Positions 50,745 through 60,379 of a DNA stretch of 64,000 nucleotides are shown in pieces. The stretch is from Schleiferia thermophila. GTDB taxonomy: Bacteria > Bacteroidota > Bacteroidia > Flavobacteriales > Schleiferiaceae. Both the position numbers and the translations under genes were made by a program. Position 1 is the stretch's first letter. Each line of letters starts with the position of its first letter. The stretch covers positions 822,513-886,512 of the forward strand of contig NZ_QPJS01000001.1 of assembly GCF_003337435.1 (NCBI RefSeq), given 5' to 3'. Under the pieces are notes generated by a model that searched no databases, was not told where the DNA came from, and worked only from the letters and a program-made list of their open reading frames with translations.

Positions 50745-52631
50745 ATGAAGAAACACATATTTACGACAACCCTGATATTGCAGGGATTTATTTGTTTTGG
50801 GCAATCGTCCTTGTTGCCTGAAGTGGTCGTTACGGCATCCAAAGCGCATTTCAGTGCTATTGAGCCGATAGAGTACACATGGGACAGTTTGGCAGCCAGG
50901 CACAAGGACCAATTTTCCCTGGCCGAAATATTGAGATTGTACTTACCCGCTCATGTCAGATTGTACGGTCCGGGATTGATCAGTACCATCAGGGTCAGGG
51001 GTCAGAGCTCTGAACATTTTAAAGTGGTCTGGAACGGACTATCGCTCAACAATGCTGCTCTTGGACTTTTTGACTTTTCCGGTGTTCCAGCCTTACTTTT
51101 TGACCATTTACAAATGTATCACGGGAATTTGGCCGGCTTTTACGGGTCAGGCTCGGGCAGTGGTGCCTTGGTGCTCAACGACTTGCCGGTAAAAAAAGGA
51201 TTTTCCGTGAATGCACTTCAAGCGGCAGGTTCCTTTGGGTATCGTCAGAGAATTGCATCTTTGGAGTCTTCCGCGGGCAGGTGGTCCTTGAAAGTGGTCA
51301 ATCAACTTCAATACGCGGACAACAATTACCCTTTCAAAAATTTATCCAATCAGCTTCAGCCGCTTGCTAACGGGGGATATATTCATCACAATGTTACAGC
51401 CGGCGCAATTTACCGGCTCTCGGATAAATCGGCCGTCAACATATCGTCCTGGTTTCAAAATTCGGCCATCAGCATTCCTCCCTCCAGAGTAGAATCGCGT
51501 TTCAATACTTCCCGGCAGTGGAATAGGAACCAGAGAAGTGTAATCAACTACACCTTTACCGGCACAAAACTGAGGCTCGCAGCCGGTGGCGGGGCTATTG
51601 CTGAGCAGATAGTGTATCATCATGACCTGCTAGGACTGAAGGACACCAGCGAAGTCAACGGATGGCAATTCTTCGCAAGGGGTGCTTTTTCAGCTGGAAA
51701 AAGGTCTAATGTTACCTATAATGCTGAGCATCACCGATATCAGGCACCCTCTGCCAATAGACTTCCTGAAGTGGGAACGCATATCAGTCTTTTGAACGCC
51801 GGCTATGAATACCAGCTCACCGATGCGCTGCAGCTCAGTGCTACGCTGCGCAACGAATGGCAGGATGGCAGGGCTTCTCCGCTAATCGCACGATTGGCCG
51901 GGCGCTACAGCGTGGCTAATTGGAGCATCCAAGCTACTGGAGGCAATCACTTTCGCTGGCCCACTTTGAATGAAAGGTATTGGGTACCGGGAGGAAATCC
52001 CAACATCTTGCCGGAATCAGGTTACACTGCTGATGTAATGATTTCCTATGCCTCGAAAAAACATCGGACGGAAGGAAAAATTTTCCTGACGCCTTTCGTG
52101 CAATCTTTAGAAAACCAAATCATCTGGCAGCCTCAGGGCAGTCTCTGGTCTCCGGTTAATCTGAGAAAAACATTGGCAGGTGGAGCGGAAACACGCGTAG
52201 AAGGCAGCGTACAGCTCTTCTCAAATACATTGGCTCACTTAATAGTTGCCTATACATACTGCCGAAATGTGATCCAGGGGTCAGATGCAGCAGCCGGCAA
52301 ATTGGCCATTTACACCCCGCAGCACATCGGAAATGCACATCTAGGCGTAAAGACACAAGTGTGGCATGCAGGTGTACAAATGGTGTATCAATCTTCCCAA
52401 CACACGCTCTCCGACAATCACCCATCCGGAATCTTGCCCGGATTTACAGTGTTGAACTTATTAGTTTCCAGATTTGTGTCCCTTCAGAAATTCACCCTCA
52501 GACTCAGCGGTGAAGTGCGCAATCTGGCAAATACGGAGTATGCGTACATACCGCACAGGCCTATGCCTGGCCGCGAATTTAGATTTACCCTGAACCTTCA
52601 GTTTACTAACCCTAAATACACCAAATCATGA
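50745..52631 (+). CDS. BtuB-like TonB-dependent cobalamin receptor
   Basis: A 628-residue outer-membrane receptor: signal peptide (about 1-20), TonB-box-like LPEVVVTASK (about 23-32), plug domain (about 50-160 with IRVRGQSSEHFKVVWNGLSLN) and a 22-strand barrel ending in aromatic-rich FRFTLNLQF. It has no carboxypeptidase-like domain, as is usual for BtuB. The riboswitch directly upstream identifies the substrate class as cobalamin or a related corrinoid. The stop overlaps the BtuG-like gene by four bases, so surface lipoprotein and receptor are made together. Confidence 0.9.
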   Translation: MKKHIFTTTLILQGFICFGQSSLLPEVVVTASKAHFSAIEPIEYTWDSLAARHKDQFSLAEILRLYLPAHVRLYGPGLISTIRVRGQSSEHFKVVWNGLSLNNAALGLFDFSGVPALLFDHLQMYHGNLAGFYGSGSGSGALVLNDLPVKKGFSVNALQAAGSFGYRQRIASLESSAGRWSLKVVNQLQYADNNYPFKNLSNQLQPLANGGYIHHNVTAGAIYRLSDKSAVNISSWFQNSAISIPPSRVESRFNTSRQWNRNQRSVINYTFTGTKLRLAAGGGAIAEQIVYHHDLLGLKDTSEVNGWQFFARGAFSAGKRSNVTYNAEHHRYQAPSANRLPEVGTHISLLNAGYEYQLTDALQLSATLRNEWQDGRASPLIARLAGRYSVANWSIQATGGNHFRWPTLNERYWVPGGNPNILPESGYTADVMISYASKKHRTEGKIFLTPFVQSLENQIIWQPQGSLWSPVNLRKTLAGGAETRVEGSVQLFSNTLAHLIVAYTYCRNVIQGSDAAAGKLAIYTPQHIGNAHLGVKTQVWHAGVQMVYQSSQHTLSDNHPSGILPGFTVLNLLVSRFVSLQKFTLRLSGEVRNLANTEYAYIPHRPMPGREFRFTLNLQFTNPKYTKS

Positions 52632-53692
52632 AGAAAACGCGACTATTACTCCTGGCTGGAATCGTAGCCATTGCCTGTTCGAAAAAAGAAGACGACATCC
52701 AACTGCCCGACAAACTCTATCAACCAGGCGTGTTGGTTGTAAATGAGGGGCCGTTTGGCACCGGTACAGGTACGCTCGACTTCTACGATCCGCAGAGCAA
52801 ACAGGTAGAGCACGACATTTATCAAAAAGTCAACAACTTGCCCATCGGCAATATTTTCCAATCTGCGTATTTTGACTTATCGTACGGATATCTGGTAGCT
52901 AACAATTCGGGTGCAGTGCGCATCGTAGATGCCAACAACATGAAACTTTTTCGTTCCCTGGAAGACATGGCCTCACCGCGGTATGCCATGAGAACGGGCA
53001 GTTCTACAGTTGCATTTTCCGATTGGGCTTCCGGCAAGGTTTTCTTTTATCAGACGCAAATCTTTGAGAAAGTGGGAGAAGTGCTTAGTGGCAGCGGCCC
53101 GGAGAAGATGTACTTTCACTCTCAGGGCAATAAGCTCTATGTGCTGAATTCCGGTGGATTTTCGACAGACTCCACAGTGAGCGTGATTAATGCAAGTACC
53201 TATCAGCTGGTGAAGAAGATTCAGGTACCCTACAACCCCAACTCCTATGCACTGGACAAAAACGGCAAGCTATGGGTGCTGTGCGGTGGAAGGAAAGACT
53301 GGACCAATCCTGCCAACAGCACGCCCGGGGCCCTGGTGAGAATAGACCTGAATACAGATGAAGTAGAGGCAGTTCTCAACTTTGACAATCCCGACCAGTT
53401 TCCTTCGAATTTGTGCATCAATAAGGAAAAGGATGTCCTGTATTTTGTAGACGACAAGTATTTTGGTGGAGTATTCCGCATGTCTATTACATCAGCGACA
53501 CTGCCTACCACTCCGGTAATCGAGCGGACAGCCTATGCCCTCGATATTGACCCTATAAGAGGTGACCTATATCTGGGCGATGCCGGCAACTTCAACCAGG
53601 CCGGAAAAATCATCCGCTATGCAGTACCCACACTTACTCCGGTCGATTCGTTTACTGCAGGTGTGATTCCGGGTAACTTCTTCTTCAGATAA
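52628..53692 (+). CDS. BtuG-like surface lipoprotein (beta-propeller)
   Basis: A 354-residue lipoprotein: signal ending AIACSKK (lipidated Cys at residue 17), then a propeller-like fold with repeated short strands ('..LYVLNSGGF...VSVINAST..', 'GALVRIDLNTDEVEAVLNF', 'LYLGDAGNFNQAGKIIRYAV'). This YncE-like architecture next to a BtuB-type receptor under a cobalamin riboswitch matches BtuG of Bacteroides, which captures B12 with very high affinity at the cell surface and passes it to BtuB. I infer the role from position and fold. A degenerate copy of its 3' half lies at 61.1-61.4 kb. Confidence 0.85.
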   Translation: MKKTRLLLLAGIVAIACSKKEDDIQLPDKLYQPGVLVVNEGPFGTGTGTLDFYDPQSKQVEHDIYQKVNNLPIGNIFQSAYFDLSYGYLVANNSGAVRIVDANNMKLFRSLEDMASPRYAMRTGSSTVAFSDWASGKVFFYQTQIFEKVGEVLSGSGPEKMYFHSQGNKLYVLNSGGFSTDSTVSVINASTYQLVKKIQVPYNPNSYALDKNGKLWVLCGGRKDWTNPANSTPGALVRIDLNTDEVEAVLNFDNPDQFPSNLCINKEKDVLYFVDDKYFGGVFRMSITSATLPTTPVIERTAYALDIDPIRGDLYLGDAGNFNQAGKIIRYAVPTLTPVDSFTAGVIPGNFFFR

Positions 53693-53695
53693 CTC

Positions 53696-53727
53696 AGGGA
53701 CCAAGGGACTACCTCCCGGTGGTCCCT
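53696..53727 (+). terminator. Hairpin after the B12-uptake operon
   Basis: AGGGACCA (53696-53703) pairs perfectly with TGGTCCCT (53720-53727), three bases past the btuG-like stop. There is no T run after it, so termination is probable but not certain; it may instead protect the 3' end. Confidence 0.5.
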
Positions 53728-53888
53728 CACCTGTAGCGCATTGCATGACAAACGGCATATTTTTAATCAACATTCCGAAACATGCCCTGTGACGGATAGC
53801 CTGGATGAATTCAAGGGCTAATCCGATTCAGGGGCATTAATAATTTTTTTAATTCTGCATTAACTTATCGGCAGTACTTTCAATTCTG

Positions 53889-53896
53889 TACTTTTG
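53889..53896 (+). promoter_or_regulatory. -7 promoter element (TACTTTTG) of the dab operon
   Basis: TACTTTTG lies 16 bases before the ATG at 53913. It is the only -7 match between the B12 genes and dabA, so it probably drives the unknown small gene and dabA-dabB-sulP together. No -33 TTTG at 19-21 bases. Confidence 0.45.
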
Positions 53897-53912
53897 CATG
53901 AGATTTTGATAC

Positions 53913-54317
53913 ATGTTGATAGCAAAATACTTTCTTTTTCTCATTTTAAATGCCTATCAACTGATTCTGCCGGGTTTCGGAGGTCTGGAATCTTCAAGTC
54001 AGGCCCCGAATCAAATTTTTATCAATAAAGTTCAACTATTTGAAAGAGCCCAGGTTACTTCTCCTGTGGCAGTAAACCCAACTACTTATCCGGAGTATAT
54101 CTTCTATATTGCTGAATCATCTGAAAAAGAGTCTGAAGAAGAAGGCATTCACCAAACTGATCACACAACTTTTTTAAGCAGGAAGATATCTTTCCTTCTA
54201 AAAAATCGAAAAACAAGCACGTATCAAAAGTTTTCATCAAAGTCCCTTTTTCATTTAAATACTTCACTTTGCATCCTTTTTGGCACTTTGAAACTGGATT
54301 CGCTCTCTGCTGTTTGA
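53913..54317 (+). CDS. Unknown exported or membrane-anchored small protein upstream of dabA
   Basis: A 134-residue protein. An N-terminal hydrophobic segment (about 2-22, LIAKYFLFLILNAYQLILPGF) looks like a signal anchor; a hydrophilic, Ser/Glu-rich middle with IAESSEKESEEEGIHQ (about 68-83) follows, then a basic stretch and a weakly hydrophobic end. I recognise no family. It ends 61 bases before dabA and has the only promoter in the region, so it is probably the first gene of the operon. The acidic His-containing patch could bind metal, but that is speculation. Confidence 0.5.
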   Translation: MLIAKYFLFLILNAYQLILPGFGGLESSSQAPNQIFINKVQLFERAQVTSPVAVNPTTYPEYIFYIAESSEKESEEEGIHQTDHTTFLSRKISFLLKNRKTSTYQKFSSKSLFHLNTSLCILFGTLKLDSLSAV

Positions 54318-54378
54318 ATTTTCAGCTGTAAAGTGCCTTTTACTCTTTCTTCTTATACGTAAAAATACCTGAAATTTT

Positions 54379-56880
54379 ATGGTCACTGCTCAACGTGCAC
54401 ATGACTTGATTCATGCACTCAAACATTATTTGCCAACACAGAATCCTTTAAAAGACTTTGTGCATCACAATACTTTACATGCTTTTCAGCATGATGAGTT
54501 TCACAAAGCGATGGAAAAAGCGTCAAAAATTTTTGGATATCGCACTTATTTACCACTTGACGAATATCGTAAATTGTATCAAGAAGGAGTAATAAATCAG
54601 GTATTTTTTGAAAAATATTTGGCTAAAAAATTTAATCACGACCTACTGAATATCTGGAGAGAAAAGCTGCTTTACAAAACATATGATGAATCCATAGAGG
54701 AAAAAGTTGGTTCACTTCGTGAGCAGTGGAAAGATGCATTAAAGTTTGAGATTGATAAGGTTACCCATCCTATTTTATTTAGAACAGTATGTAATTTTTT
54801 AGACCAAGGCATTTCTGTCTGGCATTTTCCATTAAAAAACAGGGATTTTTTAAATGCCATCAGAGAATTGCAAAGGCTTACGTTTATTAAACCTTTTCGA
54901 AGTAAACGCGCGGAAAAATTATTGTTGCATAAAAATTTGAATTTAGACGAATTATTAAAGATTGTAGTGGAGGATGAATCGTTGTATGAACATTATTTGT
55001 TTGACCAACAATTCGCACATCCGGGATGGTCGGGTATGGTTGCTGTATTGGAGGAAAACCCTCATTTACTATTGGATCATCGGAAAATTTCCCTTGAAGA
55101 GTTTATCGCTTTTGAATTGCTGCTTGAAATAGATGCATTAGACATAAAATTTGGTGAAGGTAAATGGCACTCTGCAGCCTTTTATGCAGATAAAAATTTT
55201 GATAAAAATATCATTGGAAACATTACTCCATCTGAGCTTTTTGAAATATATGCGCTCTGGCAGGAAATTTACGAATGGAGCTACTATGACCAGGTGTTGT
55301 TTGGCTTGAAAGTGCCGGTTGAGGAAGAACAATCAAAAATCAAGCAGGTACAAGCCATTTTGTGCATTGATGACCGTGAATGTTCGTTCCGGCGATACAT
55401 CGAAGAATTGATACCGGGAAGTGAAACTTTCGGAACGGCCGGATTTTTTAATGTGGAGTTTTACTTTCAGCCCGAACACGGTAAGTTTTTTACCAAGTCA
55501 TGCCCAGCACCGGTTCAGCCCAACTACTTGATCAGAGAATATGAAGCCAGGAAGCGCCATAAAACTGATTGGCACATGCGTAAAGAAAGTCATGGGGTGG
55601 CAGGCGGTTGGCTACTTAGCCATTTTTTAGGCTTAGGCTCCATGTTTCGACTAACCAAAAACTTATTCTATCCCTCTGATTCGCCTTTGCATGTGTCTTC
55701 TTTCAGGCATATGGACAAGTACGGAAAACTGAAGATTGAAGCACAAAATCCGATTAAATTTTCACAGGGACTACAACTTGGATTTACGGTCGATGAAATG
55801 ACTGACCGAATCGAAGGATTGCTGCGAAGTATAGGTCTGGTGGAAAATTTTGCACCCTTGATATATGTGATAGGGCATGGTGCCAGCAGCGTAAACAATA
55901 CCCATTACGCTGGATATGACTGTGGCGCATGCAGCGGCAGGGCAGGTTCGGTAAATGCCAAAGTAGCAGCCTATATGGCAAACCATCCTTCAGTGAGAGA
56001 TCAATTAAAAAGACGAGGTATATACATTCCGGATACAACCCACTTTATTGCCGCCTTGCACGATACCACCAAGGATGAAATTGAATTTTACGATGAGCAT
56101 CAAATACCATCTGATCTGATTGAAAAACATCAAGTAAACAAAACGCTCTTTGAAGCCGCCCTGCAGAAAAATGCCAAAGAACGTTCGCGAAGATTTTTGA
56201 TGATTGATTCTTCGAAAACTGATAAGGAGGTACATGAGCAAGTAAAACTCAGAGCTTTATCGCTTTTTGAACCTCGCCCGGAATGGAATCATGCCACCAA
56301 TGCAATTTGCTTTGTTGGTCGACGCTCAAGCATCAAGCATTTGTTTTTAGACAGGCGGTCGTTTTTGAATTCCTACGATTATCAAGTGGACCGGGATGGG
56401 GAATATTTGGTAGACATTCTGCGAGCTGTTGCTCCGGTATGCGGAGGTATTAATCTGGAATATTACTTTTCAAAAGTAGATAATCATCGCTTAGGTGCAG
56501 GTACCAAATTACCCCATAATGTAATGGGATTGATAGGTGTGGCAAATGGGATGGATGGTGATTTGCGAACTGGTTTACCTGCGCAAATGCTCAACATTCA
56601 CTCTCCGCTTCGATTGATGGTCATTATCGAACAGTTGCCCGCATTGATTTTATCTGCTCTCAAACAGCATGAATCCACCTATGAGTGGTTTAAAAACAAC
56701 TGGATCCATTTGTGTGCCCTGCATCCGGAAACTAAAGAAATCTATCACTTTGACCATCAGACGGAAGAGTTTAAGGCCTATCAGCCGATCTGTACCTCCT
56801 TGCCGGTTGCTGACCAGTTAGAGCAAATTTTTGAAACAGATTGCCTGGATTTGCCTGTATACATTTTAAAACATTCATAA
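54379..56880 (+). CDS. dabA: Inorganic carbon transporter subunit DabA (DUF2309/UPF0753)
   Basis: DabA is the beta-carbonic-anhydrase-like subunit that, with DabB, takes up dissolved inorganic carbon. The 833-residue protein starts NPLKDFVHHNTLHAF, a family landmark. The zinc site is intact: Cys329 and Asp331 in LCIDDREC, His500 in GHGASSVNN and Cys515 in YDCGACSGR, the same spacing (2 and 15) as in characterised Halothiobacillus DabA. It is a peripheral cytoplasmic protein. In known operons dabB usually precedes dabA; here dabA comes first, with dabB three bases after it. Confidence 0.93.
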   Translation: MVTAQRAHDLIHALKHYLPTQNPLKDFVHHNTLHAFQHDEFHKAMEKASKIFGYRTYLPLDEYRKLYQEGVINQVFFEKYLAKKFNHDLLNIWREKLLYKTYDESIEEKVGSLREQWKDALKFEIDKVTHPILFRTVCNFLDQGISVWHFPLKNRDFLNAIRELQRLTFIKPFRSKRAEKLLLHKNLNLDELLKIVVEDESLYEHYLFDQQFAHPGWSGMVAVLEENPHLLLDHRKISLEEFIAFELLLEIDALDIKFGEGKWHSAAFYADKNFDKNIIGNITPSELFEIYALWQEIYEWSYYDQVLFGLKVPVEEEQSKIKQVQAILCIDDRECSFRRYIEELIPGSETFGTAGFFNVEFYFQPEHGKFFTKSCPAPVQPNYLIREYEARKRHKTDWHMRKESHGVAGGWLLSHFLGLGSMFRLTKNLFYPSDSPLHVSSFRHMDKYGKLKIEAQNPIKFSQGLQLGFTVDEMTDRIEGLLRSIGLVENFAPLIYVIGHGASSVNNTHYAGYDCGACSGRAGSVNAKVAAYMANHPSVRDQLKRRGIYIPDTTHFIAALHDTTKDEIEFYDEHQIPSDLIEKHQVNKTLFEAALQKNAKERSRRFLMIDSSKTDKEVHEQVKLRALSLFEPRPEWNHATNAICFVGRRSSIKHLFLDRRSFLNSYDYQVDRDGEYLVDILRAVAPVCGGINLEYYFSKVDNHRLGAGTKLPHNVMGLIGVANGMDGDLRTGLPAQMLNIHSPLRLMVIIEQLPALILSALKQHESTYEWFKNNWIHLCALHPETKEIYHFDHQTEEFKAYQPICTSLPVADQLEQIFETDCLDLPVYILKHS

Positions 56881-56883
56881 GTC

Positions 56884-58761
56884 ATGAGCATCGAATGGTT
56901 GCTGGCGCTTTTTGTTTTGCTGCCTTTTGTGGTGTTTTTTATCTCTTTGTTTATTCCGGAGCGAAATGAGAGGTATTTGTCACGGCTTGCATTCTATGGC
57001 ACCTTCTTTCACTTTCTAGTGACCCTTTTTTTTACGGGGTGGTGGGTGTTCAATGGATTTGAGCAGATCAATGTGAAGGAAGTAGCGCTGTATGAGACCG
57101 ACCGGTATGTATTCCTGATTGATTTTTATTTTGATAAGGTTTCAGCTGTATATCTGTTGGTAGGATCGCTTATAACTCTCCTGATCATTCGATATAGCTG
57201 TTATTACATGCACATGGAACCGGGATACAAACGTTTTTTCAATACTGTGTTGTTTTTCTTTTCGGCCCACAATTTAACTGCGCTTTCCGGCAACTTTGAA
57301 ACCCTTTTCCTGGGATGGGAAATGCTGGGCATTTCCTCTTTTTTGCTCGTAGCATTTTATCGGGAGCGGTATTTGCCATCGCGCAATGCAGTAAAGGTGT
57401 TTTCAATCTATCGAATTGGTGATGTCGGGATCTTTCTGGCGATGTGGGGTAGCCATCATCTATGGCATGAAAACGTCACGTTCATGAAGCTAAGTAATGC
57501 TCAATTGGTACACGAGCATCTTCTGGGCCAAAGCAGCATCGGATTATTTATTTCCGTGTGCCTTTTAGTGGCTGCTGCGGCCAAATCTGCCCAGCTTCCC
57601 TTTAGCGCATGGTTGCCAAGAGCTATGGAAGGCCCTACGCCTTCTAGCGCTATTTTCTATGGGTCGCTGTCGGTCCATTTTGGTGTTTTCATTTTGTTGC
57701 GCACAGAACATTTCTGGGGAGAACAGCCACTTGCACGAATCATCATAGCGCTTACTGGATTGATGACCACCCTGGTGGCCTTCCCAATATCGAGAGTACA
57801 GTCAACCATCAAAACACAGATCGCCTATGCCTCCATTGCACAAATTGGCATCATGTTCATTGAAATAGCCCTTGGGCTGGAAATCCTTGCTTTACTCCAT
57901 TTTGTGGGAAATGCTTTCTTGAGAACGTATCAGCTTCTGATCTCTCCATCGGCTGTTGCTTATCTGATCAGGGATATGTTTTATCACTTCAAACCTGCAC
58001 CGCACAGTTTTGAAGAAAGTTTTTCAAGAAAAGTGCAATATAGCGTCTATTGGCTGGCTTTGAGAGAATTTTATTTGGATGATTTGATAAATAAAGTAGT
58101 ATTTTATCCTTTTAAGAGGATTGGAAATTTGTTAGGGTTTATACATTATCGAAATTCATTTTACATTTTAATTCCACTGATAATCTCTGGAATATTAATG
58201 AAGATCTATGAAAATATTTTATCGCCTGAAATGCTTCATCAAATTCCACTGATTTTTACTTTCATCGGATTTGTTTTAGTCTTAAAAGCTTTTTCCGAGA
58301 GGACATATCCCAGGGTTAGTGTTTTACTGGTACTTACCAATCATGTTCTGGTGGCCATTGGGGTATCGTTCAACGATCATTTTGACTACGAGCACCTGTT
58401 GATATATTTATCGGGTATAGTGCCCTCTGCTTTGATAGCACTGGTATGTCTAAACATACTTCATAAAAAGGAGCCTCAATTTTTTGATTTAAAAAAGTAT
58501 TACGGACACATTTATGAGCATAAAACTTTGGCTTTTATCTTCTTTGTATCTGTTTTGGGATTGATGGGATTTCCGGTCACTCCATCGTTTATTGGCGAGG
58601 ACCTGATTTTTGGCCATATTCGGGAAGATCAGTTTTTACTGGCCTTTTTCTTTGCTTCTTCTTACATCCTTTCCGGAATTGCTTTGATCCGGGTTTATTC
58701 GCGATTATTTCACGGAACTCATATCAAAAATTATCACGCAAAAGCTTTAAAAGCAGCATAA
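56884..58761 (+). CDS. dabB: DabB-type proton-conducting membrane subunit (NuoL-like)
   Basis: A 625-residue protein related to NuoL/MrpA antiporter-like subunits with about 15 predicted helices. The core block SAQLPFSAWLPRAMEGP (about residues 237-253, with the proton-path lysine) and the preceding glutamate-bearing LGWEMLGISSF (about 143-153) are visible. DabB provides the ion gradient coupling for DabA. The length is close to NuoL but the position directly after dabA fixes the role. The C-terminal third includes additional helices and ends ALKAA. sulP follows after 22 bases. Confidence 0.88.
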   Translation: MSIEWLLALFVLLPFVVFFISLFIPERNERYLSRLAFYGTFFHFLVTLFFTGWWVFNGFEQINVKEVALYETDRYVFLIDFYFDKVSAVYLLVGSLITLLIIRYSCYYMHMEPGYKRFFNTVLFFFSAHNLTALSGNFETLFLGWEMLGISSFLLVAFYRERYLPSRNAVKVFSIYRIGDVGIFLAMWGSHHLWHENVTFMKLSNAQLVHEHLLGQSSIGLFISVCLLVAAAAKSAQLPFSAWLPRAMEGPTPSSAIFYGSLSVHFGVFILLRTEHFWGEQPLARIIIALTGLMTTLVAFPISRVQSTIKTQIAYASIAQIGIMFIEIALGLEILALLHFVGNAFLRTYQLLISPSAVAYLIRDMFYHFKPAPHSFEESFSRKVQYSVYWLALREFYLDDLINKVVFYPFKRIGNLLGFIHYRNSFYILIPLIISGILMKIYENILSPEMLHQIPLIFTFIGFVLVLKAFSERTYPRVSVLLVLTNHVLVAIGVSFNDHFDYEHLLIYLSGIVPSALIALVCLNILHKKEPQFFDLKKYYGHIYEHKTLAFIFFVSVLGLMGFPVTPSFIGEDLIFGHIREDQFLLAFFFASSYILSGIALIRVYSRLFHGTHIKNYHAKALKAA

Positions 58762-58783
58762 ACTTCATCAAATACATCTATAA

Positions 58784-60379
58784 ATGGAACCACAACGCAA
58801 AGCAGGGATCGAAACAGGATGGAAGGCTCTCAGGCTGTATTGGAAAAAGGACTTAGTTTCCGGATTTCTGGTTTTTTTACTCGCATTACCCTTAAGCTTA
58901 GGAATTGCCAAAGCAAGCGGTTTTCCGGCTGCCATGGGAGTGCTCTCAGCGATGGTGGGCGGATTGGTTACGGTGATTTTTAATGTAGCCGAACTTTCAA
59001 TAAAAGGTCCTGCCGCAGGCCTGATCACCATTGCTGCCGGTGCCATAACAGACTTTGGTGGGGATGAACAAGGCTGGAAAATTGCCGCTGCCGTAGTAGT
59101 TGTCATGGCGCTGTTTCAGATGCTCTTTGGTTTTCTGAAACTTGGCACCGTGAGTGATTTCTTCCCTCACTCTGCGGTTCATGGCATGCTGGCTGCCATC
59201 GGTTTAATCATTATCGCCAAGCAAATTCCTGTACTGCTGGGCGATGATCCTACCTTGTACAAAGGCGAAAGTCCTATCGAGCTGTACATGGATATTCCCA
59301 AGTTTGTATTGCATGCACACTGGCATATTGCGGCCATTGGAGTGATCGGGCTTTTGATCATGTTTGTTTTTCCTTTCTTAAAAATCAATTTTTTTAAAAA
59401 AATACCGGCGCCCATGATCGTATTGCTGGTTGCCGTGCCATTGACCACTTACTGGCATTTTAAAGAAAGTGAACCCTCGTATGCGCTGGTAAGCATCGGT
59501 AATTTCTGGGAAGAGCTAAACTTCAATGCAGACTTTTCCGTGATTCATACTGGGACATTCTGGAAATATGTAATCATGTTTTTGTTTGTAAGTACTTTGG
59601 AATCCTTGCTCACCGTCAAGGCTCTCGAAAGCCTTGATCCGTATAAAAGACAGCCCAATTACAACGGCGATCTGATAGGTCAGGGGGCCGGAAATCTCGT
59701 TTCCGGATTATTGGGGGGATTACCTATGATTTCCGAAGTGGTGAGAAGTACTTCCAATATAAGTTTTGGTGCAGTCACCAAATGGTCAAACTTCGTTCAT
59801 GGACTGTTTCTTTTGCTCAGCATGATTTTTTTAATTCCAATCATTGAGCTCATACCAAACTCAGCGCTTGCAGCCATGTTGATTTATGCTGGTTATCGGC
59901 TAGCTGCCCCCAAAGAGTTTGTCCATACCTACCAGATCGGCAAAGAACAACTCATTATTTTTCTGACCACAATAGTGGTCACTTTAGCTGAGGATTTACT
60001 ACTGGGGGTCTTAGCCGGAATGCTTGTCAAAATTCTGTTTCATCTCTACTACGGGGTACGGATCAAAAATTTGTTTTTCCCGAAGTATTCTGTGGAAGTA
60101 AAGGAAGAAAACAATCAGAAAATCATTACTTTACATTTTAAAGGCGCTGCGGTTTTTACCAACTTAATCGCGTATAAAAAAATCATCAACCGTTACCTCG
60201 AACAGGGATATGTGTTTATCAATCTAGAAAAAGTCAAATTGATAGATCATTCGTTTATGAGCTTTATCCATTATTTTGAAATTGAAAAAGAGCGATTTGA
60301 AGATAAGATGACCATCGTTGGATATGAAAAGCACAAACCCCTATCCAATCACCCATTGGCTACGCGTATTTTGGAATAA
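58784..60379 (+). CDS. SulP-family anion transporter with STAS domain
   Basis: A 531-residue protein: SLC26/SulP transmembrane domain (about 1-430, 14 helices, with the family start DLVSGFLVFLLALPLSLGIA and SIKGPAAGLITIAAG) and a C-terminal STAS domain (about 437-531) with KLIDHSFMSFIHYFE, whose Ser corresponds to the possible phosphorylation site. Family members carry sulfate, bicarbonate (BicA) or other anions. Its place directly after dabA-dabB suggests bicarbonate, but sulfate cannot be excluded. It shares the transcript with the dab genes. Confidence 0.88.
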   Translation: MEPQRKAGIETGWKALRLYWKKDLVSGFLVFLLALPLSLGIAKASGFPAAMGVLSAMVGGLVTVIFNVAELSIKGPAAGLITIAAGAITDFGGDEQGWKIAAAVVVVMALFQMLFGFLKLGTVSDFFPHSAVHGMLAAIGLIIIAKQIPVLLGDDPTLYKGESPIELYMDIPKFVLHAHWHIAAIGVIGLLIMFVFPFLKINFFKKIPAPMIVLLVAVPLTTYWHFKESEPSYALVSIGNFWEELNFNADFSVIHTGTFWKYVIMFLFVSTLESLLTVKALESLDPYKRQPNYNGDLIGQGAGNLVSGLLGGLPMISEVVRSTSNISFGAVTKWSNFVHGLFLLLSMIFLIPIIELIPNSALAAMLIYAGYRLAAPKEFVHTYQIGKEQLIIFLTTIVVTLAEDLLLGVLAGMLVKILFHLYYGVRIKNLFFPKYSVEVKEENNQKIITLHFKGAAVFTNLIAYKKIINRYLEQGYVFINLEKVKLIDHSFMSFIHYFEIEKERFEDKMTIVGYEKHKPLSNHPLATRILE

